Below, piece by piece: positions 1 to 12,900 of a DNA stretch of 64,000 bases. Position numbers and translations under genes: made by a program. How positions within the stretch are numbered: the stretch's first letter is position 1; every line of letters begins with the position of its first letter. The stretch is from Lamellibrachia satsuma (taxonomy: Eukaryota > Annelida > Polychaeta > Sabellida > Siboglinidae), in NCBI GenBank assembly GCA_033239005.1, contig BSQZ01000018.1, forward strand, positions 4,337,536 through 4,401,535, read 5' to 3'. The notes under the pieces are model-generated. The model had not been told where the DNA came from. It did not search any database and was given only the letters and a program-made list of their open reading frames with translations.

Positions 1-125
1 GAAGCGACACAAACAACAACACCAATGGTACAAACAACACCACCAATGGTACAAACAACAACACCAACGGCATAAGCAACACAAACAACTACAACGACAC
101 AAACAACAACACCAGTAGTAATAAT
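1..125. repeat. ACAACA-rich low-complexity tract, block 1
   Basis: The tract mixes acaaacaac and caccaatgg-like units and ends in agtagtaataatgacgatgcaaatgtg. The same sequence ends the longer tract at 43020-43310 in the intron after exon 4 of DUF442 gene 2. The window therefore begins inside the equivalent intron of copy 1. No coding value. Confidence 0.85.
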
Positions 126-608
126 GACGATGCAAATGTGTAAAACTTAGACGATTGTATTAACGAAATTATATAGTAGTAAATATTCAACTCGCTTCTT
201 TCTTATTAAAACAATTGATATTTTACAGTAATGTGTCAATAAAAATCGTGGGATTAACATGTTGGGTATTTGTCAACTACCAGAACATTGTTGATATGTT
301 GTTGGATGATCTAGAAAAATACTGTTAATTTTAATAATTAAAAATAAAATAATCTAATAAATAATTTCGCAATACTGTAACCGCTTTAACATATCGTGTT
401 ATTTTTTGCGTGAGGAATATAAAATAATGTTAATGCTGCATGTGTTTAAAACAGATTCCTCAACTGATTTAACCTTACAACTTTAATGGTTACAAATCCG
501 GTTCACTGGTCATAAATCCGGTTCATTGGTGTCAAAAGATGTAGTGTGTGAATAGTTTATGTAACATCCGCAGTCTATTTAATAAAAAATTACTAATTTT
601 GTTCCAAA

Positions 609-702
609 ATGGTAAACACTGTGTGGGTCAATGCTGAATATGAGCGTGACCTCCATCCTCTCGCCGATCACATGACAAAGTTAAAAAATTTCACTAAGGT
701 AA
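609..702 (+). other. Possible short ATG-initiated exon, unrecognised
   Basis: A 31-codon open stretch beginning ATGGTAAACACTGTG and ending TTCACTAAG before a consensus donor gtaagg. It sits in the intron just upstream of the 808-987 exon, in a segment with no counterpart in block 2. No family recognised. It could be the first exon of an inserted gene or chance. Very tentative. Confidence 0.15.
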
Positions 703-807
703 GGAAAAAATATTTCAGCATTTTGTCGTCTTTCCTGTCGTCTTTCCTAATTTAAAACCATTCCCGTGTAAATAACACCACAACGGTGTTGACTTCATTG
801 TACTCAG

Positions 808-3800
808 GCCAACCACATACCCCTGCTGTCGTCGATCGGCTTCGATGCCATCATCAACTGTCGCAACACTCTCACCCGCAACTCGCCCCCGATCAACTCC
901 CAGGAGGAAGTGAACCTACTCAACGTCAAGTCCTTCACAGGCACCTATCGGGCCGGGGGCAGACAGTCGACAGCCCGACTCATGGAGGTATGTTGGGCGT
1001 AACTGGAATGACATAATGCAGCCCTTAAAGGGGAACTGAAGCAATTTTGTGTTATGCCGTATATTTAAATATATATTATCTAACTCTGCATTAATGGTGA
1101 CAGATACCTGCTAATTTATGAGATAAACTGAAAAACTGATTTTGTTTGAGACAAAAATCGACAAAATACTTCACTGTGTATCGCCATCTTGTTGTCGAAA
1201 CGAGTGGTTTGAGTCGCGTATATCTAATCAATGTAAAGTTTCGATTTTTTTGCGATTTATTTCGTAAATAGGCATTCTGGAGCGAAAAAAAAGATATGGG
1301 TCTCTGTTATATATACAAGTGTTTACACACGTCAACAAAATAACGTTTTTGTTCGTTCCAAATAAAAAAAGTTAAAGAAATTACAACAAAACACGCAAAA
1401 AATCGTCGAAAACGCCACACTTCTCGAACACACGAGACGCTAACCAACGAGAATATGCGATAACGGAATACCGGAACTATTTTTTACTTGTTGACAAGAT
1501 GGATGCATCACTTGTGACAGTTTTACCAGATCTGCTACTAGCGATTAGTGGTATACTGAACTTCCGTAATAGTTGTCTATCTTTGGAGAAATGGAAACCA
1601 CAGACGAAGAGTCTAGTTCGACAGGCCACACGGAAACAACCGTTGACAGTCGTAAAATGTCACCGAGTGTGCGAGTCACGCTCCAGACTCCAGCCCAGGT
1701 CGGCTTCACCTTTGACTTTGTTGACGTTGGATTCAGGAAAAATTACAACAGCGCTTTGACTGTCAACGATTCCTGACTAGGTAATGTGGTGTGGTGAACC
1801 TGTGGAAACTGCGTCCCGATGTCTGCGCACGTTTACATTGAGTCATCATGCTGCGCCGAGGAAGCTACCATGCCTAGGCTAGGGCTAGGCTATGCCTATG
1901 GCTATTTGCCTATGGCGTTGGTGCTTGCATCACCGTACGAAGGCGAAGACGATGATTTTGTAGTGATATGCACAAACAGAGCAGTGCTAGATGTTGGTCT
2001 GCTGCCATTGCATGATTTGCGTGCCGACTCATTGATTCGCCCTATAGCTAGCAGGTCAGTAATTCAATTGTTATCGAATCATTGCCATTTTAATAATCAT
2101 ATTTTTTCTGCATATTTCTTTTACCTAGTCCGAGGGCGAGGTCCGAACTACAATGGCAATGCAAGCAGGCTTTTCTCTTTATTTTGTATCTAATCTAATG
2201 AAGTATACAGTGACTGTATTTTAATATTGTGTTTGATTTTGTGTTGAATAACATTGATGACAATAATAACATGAGGGTTTATTTAATTCATTATGTGAAT
2301 ATATATATATTCTTAAATGTTACCGTAATCGTGATTGTAATAATGATTGTAATCATGACTACATTTGTAATTGTGATTGCAATAATTACTGTAATCATGA
2401 TTACATTAATATTCGTACTTGTAATCACCCCTCTCTGTAGCACACCACAACACCTTGTTGTTTGGTGCAATGTAATCATTTAAATAAAAATAATTAACTA
2501 CTGACAGTATGTAATGTTCACAGTTTTGCAACTATTATGGTAATTATGGAATTAGTGCTATCAACAAACCATGACAAATTATATTTCAGGCTCAGGAAAG
2601 GCAAGACAAGTAATCCCATCCTGCGATGTGGGAAGGATCTGTGATGTCTATTCTGAACCGAATTGAATTGATGGAAAGTTTAGCTATGGAGATTGACCTG
2701 ACACAAGTGAGTGTATTGATAGTCTGATATAGACAAATTGTGAGGCACCCACAGTATGCAGCATGTCGAAAAACAACATGGAAAACTACAAAAATTCCTG
2801 CTAAAATATTAATAACTGAATGATGTGAATGCCTTCTTATCCATATCCCATTTCTGTCAACAAAAATGTTAAAATGTTACCTGCAGCATCTTGCATGTCA
2901 CTACACACAATTTCATTTATATTGAGACCAACATAAAATATATCAACAGTTTATTCCCATAGAAAAACAATTACCAAAGAAATAAGGCTAACTAGAACGA
3001 CTGAAACCAAGACTAAACATTGACTAAAACAGTGACTTCTACCACCGGGAAATACAACCTGGAACATGGATATCACAGTTACACACATCATTATTATGCC
3101 ACATCATATCAAATATACTGGTAGTTTAGCTTAGGAAATAATTAATCTTTATAAAGCCAAGGCATATTAACTGTTTCACCATCATCATCTGTACCAATGG
3201 CAATAGACTACTTGTTTTGATTGGACAGTAAATGTACACAAATCATGTGTAACAATATTACTTGTTCTGACTGACAGTAAACGTACACCTATCATGCATA
3301 CCAATACACTACTTGTTCCTACCAACAGTAAATGTACACCAATGATCTCATTATGGAATCTGCACCATTTCACTTCTTCTTCTGACAGTAAATGTACACC
3401 AATCATGTGTATCCAATATACTACTTGTTCTGACTGAATCTACTACTTGTTCCTACCGACAGCAAATGTAAACCAAGCGTCTCATTCTCTACCAAATACA
3501 CTACTTGTACTGACAGTAAATGTACACCAATCATATGTATCAATACACTACTTGTTCAGACTGATAGTACTTGCACACCAACCATCTGTTCCAATACACT
3601 ACTGGCACTAAATATACACCAATACACTACTTATTCTGACTGATAGTACTTGCACACCTAACATATTCAATTCACCTTTCACTCATCCAGGGGTAGAAAT
3701 CAGCACACTTTCCTGACAGACACCCCATTATCCGAAAGACCTTGGCTGATAGATCAGACATGAGTACAACCTGTGTCACAGTTTATGGCTGTTTGGTGTG

Positions 3801-4786
3801 TGGCAGGTGCAGAAAAGTGACATAAGTTTTTCTCACGAATGACAAACTTCTTCTCTTTCTCATAGGTGTCGGAGCTGCTTGAGTCACCCTCGGTTATGTC
3901 GCTGTTATCACGTAGTGTGCATCATCTGCACCAATGTCTTTATTCTCACTGAATCTGATGGAAGCTTCACATAGGAGTAGACATGATCAACGTTCATTGG
4001 TGCAATAATGTAATCCGTGACTACAGCAGCATTCGTGAAGTGTCGCACTTGAAATATTGTTACCGGATCGATTTGCATTTCACCATCAGTTGTATGTGGT
4101 GCCACAGCAGTAGTAGCAGTGATGGCACTAAAGGTGACATCCGTAATGTAAAGATTGACGGCATCACCCGTAGCGCTGGATGCTTCAAAACTAGTACCTG
4201 TACTTGAACGAACCAATGGTGAATCCTTCATCTGAAAAGATTACACATACAGTGACTTGAAAATTTTACAAAATTCATCTTTTGCATAATAAAAATGAAT
4301 CACAATGTGAGAAACTTTCTCTTGTATATATTATTTTTAGAATTTAAGAGTGCCAGTGTCATATAGAATGTATAAAGTAATCAACCACAGGGAAAAGCAT
4401 TTTCCCTATAGAGCCATGTTAATTCAACCAATGGGTCTTTCACTGATCTCTTAATGGTTTTAATGAATCTGTTTGGTCAGTTTGACGAATGCCACTGGTA
4501 ACATAACCAAACGCATGTAACCAAAATTGTAGCATCCTAGCTCCAAAGTGTATTATATTATCTAATCAACATTGCACTGTTTTCAATGGGCCAGGGAGGT
4601 CAAAATTCTATAAGGGGTCCAAATTCCATAACAAAATATGGATCCATAGGTACACTTTCTATGGGGTTCCTTATTTTATATCTGACACTCGATTTAGATA
4701 ACATAATGCATGAATATTGTTATCGGACCAAATGCAGATCTATGCTTGTGACATCTTTACCTTATAAATGCTGCACGTACACACAC

Positions 4787-4866
<80 letters not shown>

Positions 4867-6947
4867 GTAAATATATATATAATTATTAGGTATACTGAAA
4901 GCATCTGCTAAATAGTATGGTGCATGGACAAAAGCCCCTCCCGACAAAAGCCCCACAGACATAAGCTTGTTTCAATTCAATTATACTGTTCATGACTGTT
5001 GCTGTAGTACATAGAGACAAGATATTGTCATGAATATACTTCAGGCATGTGGTAAATTCCATTCCGGAATTGGAACTGACCCTCAATTCCAGTTCCGGAA
5101 TTGGAATTGACTTCAAAATTTTTTTTTTATTGAATTTTTTTCCAAAATTTATTTTTTGGGAATTGGAATTGATTTTGTTGGAATTATTGACTTGATACTG
5201 TTAATATTTACCCTTAAATTTACTTATATTACTTCTAAAATCATATTTGTCTGCTATTAGCATGTCACCCTGAATCTGGTAACAGCCAGGAAGTTGACAA
5301 CATTACAGCATAGACACTGTCTCTGGTATTGAAACATTGTGACCAAGAACAATATAATCAAGCATTTGCATCAAAAAGAAATACTAAGTTACTGTAACAG
5401 ACAGTAAAACCAAAATCAGACCATTCAGGCCTCATTTTCTTTTTCAGTGTACAAGGTTTATTTACAGAGATTGCCAATTAAGGGCACCTGCCTGCTCATT
5501 CCCTTTGTGTGAGAGAGGAAGCCTGCCCCACTTGATTGCAGCCCCTTGTTTATCCAAGCCTAATGTTCAGCCCACAAGTTTCCCATACTAAACATGTCAC
5601 TGGTCACCTGTACATTGCTGTTACATGTGGCTGTAGGGTTTGCCCTTTGTAGTAATTAAAACTGTCCCCATGGAGAATACATGTTGGAGATTAGGATGTT
5701 GAAGACTCAAACTTTCCAATAAATTTTATGAAATATCAATGATACCACAACTGATAGCGATATAAATCCGCCTCCTAGTATATTTGCTCCCCCCGGACTT
5801 CTGCCCCTTTTTTCTATGATAGTTGACAAGTGAAAATCAGTTTGCAGTTTTATCATTATTACTACAATAACATAACATTCAATGACAAGTCAAAGTCACT
5901 TTAGCCTAATGCAATGGCCTATCCCCTGGAGTGTGTATGAGATGATCTTGTCACCAGTTGTCTTCCAGGTATCATTGATAGTCAGATCAGTGGTGGAAGA
6001 TGGGTTCTTGGGGTGATGCTTCCACAAACAGTGGTGGAGAGTAGCGAGTCAGAGATCAGCTGGTTTGGAGTGCCCCTGGTATTAGCTGCCTTAGTTTTTA
6101 GGTCTTCACGGACCTTGGCAGCTTCTATCTGTGCCATGTCACCATCATGGTGGCAGGCAGTCTTGTTGATCACATTCTGGATCTGGAGATCAGATCAGTG
6201 ACCACAGCACCCTTGCATGATCAGGATCGACGCTGGCTTCACTCCCAATGAAGAGTAATCTTGTTGGTCCCCCTTCTTGATGTAGGAATGACACTCAAAA
6301 CATAGCTTCTGACCTCCTCAAATGCTAGTAGTAATTTCCATGGTGAAGTTGTAAGTGAATTCTGACAACTCTGGCTTGTGCATCCAGTTTTATAGGAAAA
6401 TGGAGTCACTCCAACTCTCCATGGTAAATGCAATTCAAAAGAAACCTTGTTGAGATGGCTTCTTTCAAATATCCTCAATTGTCCTAACATGTCCAGGTCC
6501 TAATGTCACTGGCTTCTTCCACAATTGCAATAAAGATAATCCTTTGATTACAGGATCATCTCCAACTACATAAAGTAATTTACTTGGCTGATCTGGCACA
6601 AAGAACATTAATTGCAATTAGGGTAATATATATCTTGAATTCATGTTCAGAAATAAAAAATAAGTTAAAAAACATTTCTTAAAAAAACTTACAAATAATC
6701 CAGAAGCTATGGACAGGGGGCAAATGTCCAGATTTTGAATAAGGCAAGGGGCTAATGTCTGGGGGCAAGTGACAAAGGGGCAAATGTCCGGAAGGGGGGC
6801 AAATGACCTGGACCCGATATAAATAGGAGAAACTGTTCAAAACTCAGATTAATGACCCAATTGTCCAGGGCTGTCCAAAATGTCTGGTTTTGTTAGCAAA
6901 AATCCAGGAGAGGTGTCGCAGCAGAAAGTATATATGAAATGTCTGGA

Positions 6948-6978
<31 letters not shown>

Positions 6979-9900
6979 GCGTGTGCGTGTGCGTGTGCGT
7001 GCGCGTGCGCGTGTGCGTGTGTGTGCATTTAACGAACAATAATTTTTTAATCATCTAATTAAATATGATTGTGCACACGTGACAAATAAAACTGTGTTAA
7101 AACGAATTGGATTTGAATTTTTCTTTAGCCTAGGATTTTAACAGTTGGAATTGATTTTTTGCAAGGCGGAATTAGAACTGATTTTTTAGAATTGACAAAA
7201 CAGAATTGACCCCATGCCTGATATACTTCCTTCATATGTATAGCTTGTACTAATACTATTGTGGGTTGCCGACAGTTGCCCCCTCCCCCACGATATGCAT
7301 TACAGTGTTATCAGTCGACTTAGAATAAAATGTAATTAATACATCTCTGTGAACTTCCAGTTATTACATGTGGGGTTTAATCTGATCAATAAAGCAAATT
7401 AATTTTATATAAGTTTGCCTTATTGTCAAGTCACAAGAATTCAGACAGAAATTGTAAAGTGTCATTATAGAAAGCAGACATGTAATCTGACAGTGTTCAG
7501 CTTGGTAGATGACGATGCCTTAGTTAGTTTCCTTTCCAGCTAGACATTGCATGGGTGAAATGCATTTTACTTAAATATTTAAATACTTTTAAAAAGTTGT
7601 TGTAACTGCATTTGCACTTAATCACAATGAAAGTATTTGTATATTTTAAATATTTCCATAAAGAATTTGAAATGTAAACAGCAACAGTAGGCTTCTGTTG
7701 CACTATAGTCTATACTGTCTTTTGGTCGTGTTTCTCCCATGCATCTACCCCCTTAGGCTTAGCCTTACGCTTGCTGCTTGGTCTCTAGGCATTTACAACA
7801 CAGGAGTATGAGACTTATTATGAATGTCAATAAATAATATAAAATTATTTTCTTGAATAATTTTGCCTAGTACATACGCCATGGCCCATGTTATAAGGTT
7901 GCAGTATATCATGTAGCACTTACTGAGTTATTGTTATTGTTTTGAGTACGGCCACGTATTGAGGTACGTCTGATCACGTCGAAAATAAATCGGCGGATTG
8001 GAAAACACTCGTAATTATATCAAACTATTAACACTTACTCGCACTTTATTGTATTCATACATTTCGATTTACTGTGGGTCATATATATGCTGACGTTGAA
8101 GCACAGCTTTGCTTATTGGGGTGGAACTATATTGTAATCGTAGTGATAAGTCACAATGGTAACGGTAATCCAATTTACTAACCTGGTTTCGGCTCATCGC
8201 TTCCTACGCATCGCTCTGCCCTCTGATATCTGACGTTTCCTTGTCTCAAGTCTCAAGTAGTTATACTCCAAACAGTGTCTCTTCCGAAAGACACGGGCAA
8301 AGTGGGGTGAACGAAATTGCCCAAGCTTCGAAACGGCGGAGGTGGAATCGAGCCACCGTCCTCTCGATCGACATTAGACCACCGCTCTCCACTTGTCGCA
8401 GAATAGTCTGTAGATGCATGGTCATATGCGAAAAAAAAGATCTAAGATGGAACGGTGTCTTTGACCAAGAATGACATCTTGATGCTCACCGTCTGTCCAT
8501 GCTCATCACATAGTCTTTTGTCTTGTAATCTGCATCGGAAAAGTGGTCACTCGCAGAGCCTGCGGCTGGCGGACACGGCAATTTCCGCATTTGCAACCAC
8601 CTTTTCCGCTGCAAATTCTTCCTCGGAAGTCGATCAAAAGTTTTTTCCTTGCATTTGTAGTACTATTTGATATATCCAGGAGCCATCCAGTACACACCAG
8701 TTTTCTTTTTATTCGAATTGCCATGCGTTTCGGCCGTTTTTCCGAGAGGTTTTTACTGTGTGAACGCGGTGCCAGGAGCTCGTACTCAAACCACTCTTCC
8801 GCTGAGCTCCCCGCAGAGCAATATGGCGCCGCCCAGCGAAGATAATGGCAAAGTTAAAAAGGATATTACAAAATTACCGTGGCGTTGCGCCCATCATATA
8901 AGGGTGATGTATACTGTAAATGGTATGTTATTATGTTTGGGCTATGGTTGTTCGAGTGCTTCACCCTCCCCCCCTTTAAGACCTGCTTGAATCGTCCAGT
9001 GCCAGTCCTCCGAGGCGTGTCCTTTGAGCGGGTAAACACTCGACAGAACAGCAAATATATGTGTGCGTGCGTGCCTGCCTGCATTTGCTTTTTTTTGTGT
9101 AAATGATTGCGTACACAACTGCGTATGCAATTATACATATGTTGACTTAGCGCGCGTGCGTGTTCGTGCGTGTACGTACAAGTGTGTGCGCGGTAATAAT
9201 TGTATCAGTGTTTCTATTCAACGGTATCCAACGGTCTTATGCTTTTTATGATTTCTCATTTTAACTAAATGAACAACAGGATGTTTTTTTTTCATAAATA
9301 GGCCTTCGATGCCTGTGTCAGCATATTATATATTTCATTCAGACTCATTTGATGTTGACAGACGCGTGTCGATGAGGCCAGGGCCAACGAGTACGTGAGG
9401 GCGAACTCGCCAGTCAACTACGAGTCCCGCAACTCACGCGAGTTCGGAGATAACATCGGCTACAACGAACCCCTGGAACAGCGCGCGGCTGATCGGTGGC
9501 ACCTAGACTACTACATCACCCCGATCATCTACAACACAAGTACGTGAACGGGCGGGCGGGCGGGCGGGCGGGCGGGCGGGCGGGCGGGCGGGCGGGCGGG
9601 CGGGCGGGCGGGCGGGCGGGCGGGCGGGCGGGCGGGCGGGCGGGCGGGCGGGCGGGCGGGCGGGCGGGCGGGCGGGCGGGCGGGCGGGCGGGCGGGCGGG
9701 CGGGCGGGCGGGCGGGCGGGCGGGCGGGCGGGCGGGCGGGCGGGCGGGCGGGCGGGCGGGCGGGCGGGCGGGCGGGCGGGCGGGCGGGCGGGCGGGCGGG
9801 CGGGCGGGCGGGCGGGCGGGCGGGCGGGCGGGCGGGCGGGCGGGCGGGCGGGCGGGCGGGCGGGCGGGCGGGCGGGCGGGCGGGCGGGCGGGCGGGCGGG

Positions 9901-12900
9901 CGGGCGGGCGGGCGGGCGGGCGGGCGGGCGGGCGGGCGGGCGGGCGGGCGGGCGGGCGGGCGGGCGGGCGGGCGGGCGGGCGGGCGGGGGCGGGCGGGCG
10001 GGCGGGCGGGCGGGCGAACGAACGAACGAACGAACAGACGAACGAACAGACGAACGAACAGACGAATGTCTGACCGACCAATATATACAGACACTATGAC
10101 ACAATGTTAATGCCCCCCGCGCCCCGTCCACTGTAAGACAGACATAACAAAAAACAGTGGTCCACCGACAGTATTTTAAAGTACAACTGACATGTTACTA
10201 TTGCGTGATATGACTTAATATTGGTTATTGTGCAATTTAATAGTTTTCATGTAATCCCTCGTATGTTGTACTGAGCCTTCGTATCTTATATGTGTGTTGT
10301 AGGTAAGCCCGTGATCGTTTACTCTGTGGACAACGTCGAACATTACATGGACGCGTGGATGGAGGCCGCAGTCTTCAAGAACGTCGTAGTACACTGCACC
10401 ACCGGCTACAGGGCAGGTAGGTTCACGCACAATAACAACGCCACTTCTCCGGCTACAGGGCAGGTTGGCTCACGAACAATAACAACGCCACTTCTGCTAC
10501 AGGGCAGGTAGGCTCACGCACAATAACAACGCCACTTCTCCTGCTACAGGGCAGGTAGGCTCACGCACAATAACAACGCCACTACTCCTGCTACAGGGCA
10601 GGTAGGCTCACGCAAAATAACAACGCCACTTCTCCTGCTACAGGGCAGGTTGGCTCATTCACAGTAACAACGCCACTTCTCCGGCTACAGGGCATGTAGG
10701 CTCACGCACAGTAACAACGCCACTTCTCCTGCTACAGGGCAGGTAGGCTCACGCACAGTAACAACGCCACTTCTCCTGCTACAGGGCAGGTAGGCTCACG
10801 CACAATAACAACGCCACTTCTGCGGCTACAGGGCAGGTAGGCTCACGCACAATAACAACACATCTTCTGTGGGTACAGGACAGGTAGGCTCACGCACAAT
10901 AACAACGCCACTTCTGTGGCTACAGGGCAGGTAGGCTCACGCACAATAACAACGCCACTTCTCCGGCTACAGGGCAGGTAGGCTCACGCACAGTAACAAC
11001 GCCACTTCTCCGGCTACAGGGCAGGTAGGCTCACGAACAATAACAACGCCACTTCTCCGGCTACAGGGCAGGTAGGCTCACGCACAGTAACAACGCCACT
11101 TCTCCGGCTACAGGGCAGATAGGCTCACGCTCAATAACAACGCCACTTCTGCGGCTACATGGCAGGTAGGCTCAAGCACAATAACAACGCCACTTCTCCG
11201 GCTACAGGGCAGGTAGTCTCACGCACAATAAGAACGCCATTCTCCGGCTACAGGGCAGGTAGGCTCACGCACAATAACAACGCCACTTCTCCGGCTACAT
11301 GGCAGGTAGGCTCACGCACAATAACAACGCCACTTCTGAGGCTACAGGGCAGGTAGTCTCACGCACAATAACAACGCCACTTCTCCTGCTACAGGGCAGG
11401 TTGGCTCACTCACACTAACAACGCCACTTCTCCGGCTACAGGGCATGTAGGCTCACGCACAGTAACAACGCCACTTCTCCTGCTACAGGGCAGGTAGGCT
11501 CACGCACAGTAACAACGCCACTTCTCCTGCTACAGGGCAGGTAGGCTCACGCACAATAACAACGCCACTTCTCCTGCTACAGGGCAGGTAGGCTCACGCA
11601 CAATAACAACGCCACTTCTCCTGCTACAGGGCAGGTAGGCTCACGCACAATAACAACGCCACTTCTCCGGCTACAGGGCAGGTAGGCTCACGCACAATAA
11701 CAACGCCACTTCTCCGGCTACAGGGCAGGTAGGCTCACGCACAATAACAACGCCACTTCTCCGGCTACAGGGCAGGTAGGCTCACGCACAATAACAACGC
11801 CACTTCTCCGGCTACAGGGCAGGTAGGCTCACGCACAGTAACAACGCCACTTCTCCGGCTACAGGGCAGATAGGCTCACGCACAGTAACAACGCCACTTC
11901 TCCGGCTACAGGGCAGATAGGCTCACGCACAGTAACAACGCCACTTCTGCGGATACATGGCAGGTAGGCTCACGCACAATAACAACGCCACTTCTCCGGC
12001 TACAGGGCAGGTAGTCTCACGCACAATAAGAACGCCACTTCTCCGGCTACAGGGCAGGTAGGCTCACGCACAATAACAACGCCACTTCTCCGGCTACATG
12101 GCAGGTAGGCTCACGCACAATAACAACGCCACTTCTGAGGCTACAGGGCAGGTAGGCTCACGCACAACGACAACGCCACTTCTCCGGCTACAGGGCAGGT
12201 AGGCCACGCAAAATAACAACGCTACTTCTGCGGCTACAGGGCAGGTAGGCCCACGCACAATAACAACGCCACTTCTCCGGCTGCAGGGCAGGTAGGCTCA
12301 CGCACAATAACAACGCCACTTCTCCGGCCACAGTTGTTACATCATTGCAGTTTTTCAATAGAAATACTAACCACATTTGTATGCAATTGAAATTGAGAGT
12401 TCACCAGATGAAATAAAAATGTGCGAAATCTGCACATCAGATGTATGAGCAATTTTTACGCATGTTCGGAGGTTGGCCGGCAGATAAAAGTACGACTCAC
12501 CGTACGTTAAATTTAGAGAGTCGGAATAATGGTATATCCATGACAATGCGCGCCAGAATCGAGACAACAAATATCTAACGAATTTTCTTGTTAGCAAAGA
12601 ATGTTTCGTTCCAACAATCTTGCTCACTGAAAACGCTTATATCTGAGCGTAAAAAAACATCGGTCGCTATGACGCTTGAACCCATAATCCTCGATAGTGA
12701 CGCCACTCAGAATATCACATTTCCCACAACTTTATTACACATTCAAAACAGACAATTGTTGAGTGGTATAAAGGATTGGTTGGCATGGTAACGACATTGT
12801 TGTTTACTTGTTACGTCATTGTAACTGTGCACGTGAGTATTCGTAACATGATTTCAAACAAAAACGATTATTTTGTTCCTGTACATATTTTCAAAGCAAA

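Larger units (their letters stand above)
1025..8979. mobile_element. TTAA-flanked DNA transposon insertion (Kolobok/T2-like), 7.95 kb
   Basis: The insertion is bounded by TTAA at 1025-1028 and 8976-8979. Its ends are inverted: left TTAAAGGGGAACTGAAGCA; right, read on the other strand, TTAAAGGGGGGG, a short insertion, then TGAAGCA. Block 2 has a single TTAA at 45248-45251 with the same outer flanks, which is the empty site. A TTAA target and TTAAAGG ends are known for the Kolobok (T2) superfamily; piggyBac also uses TTAA. No intact transposase is visible, only weak minus-strand remnants. The interior contains a FLYWCH-like fragment, a (TA)n tract, degenerate tandem repeats and a possible SINE, so it is probably a non-autonomous or decayed, nested element. 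Confidence 0.7.

Noticed and set aside
9496..10131. Long open frames of 189-204 codons (GRAG and PPAR polymers) on both strands
   Set aside because: They exist only because a four-base repeat has no stops in any frame. No splice or start logic supports a protein.
10405..12335. CRISPR-like array
   Set aside because: Units are contiguous with no unique spacers, contain exon sequence and lie in an intron of a eukaryotic gene.
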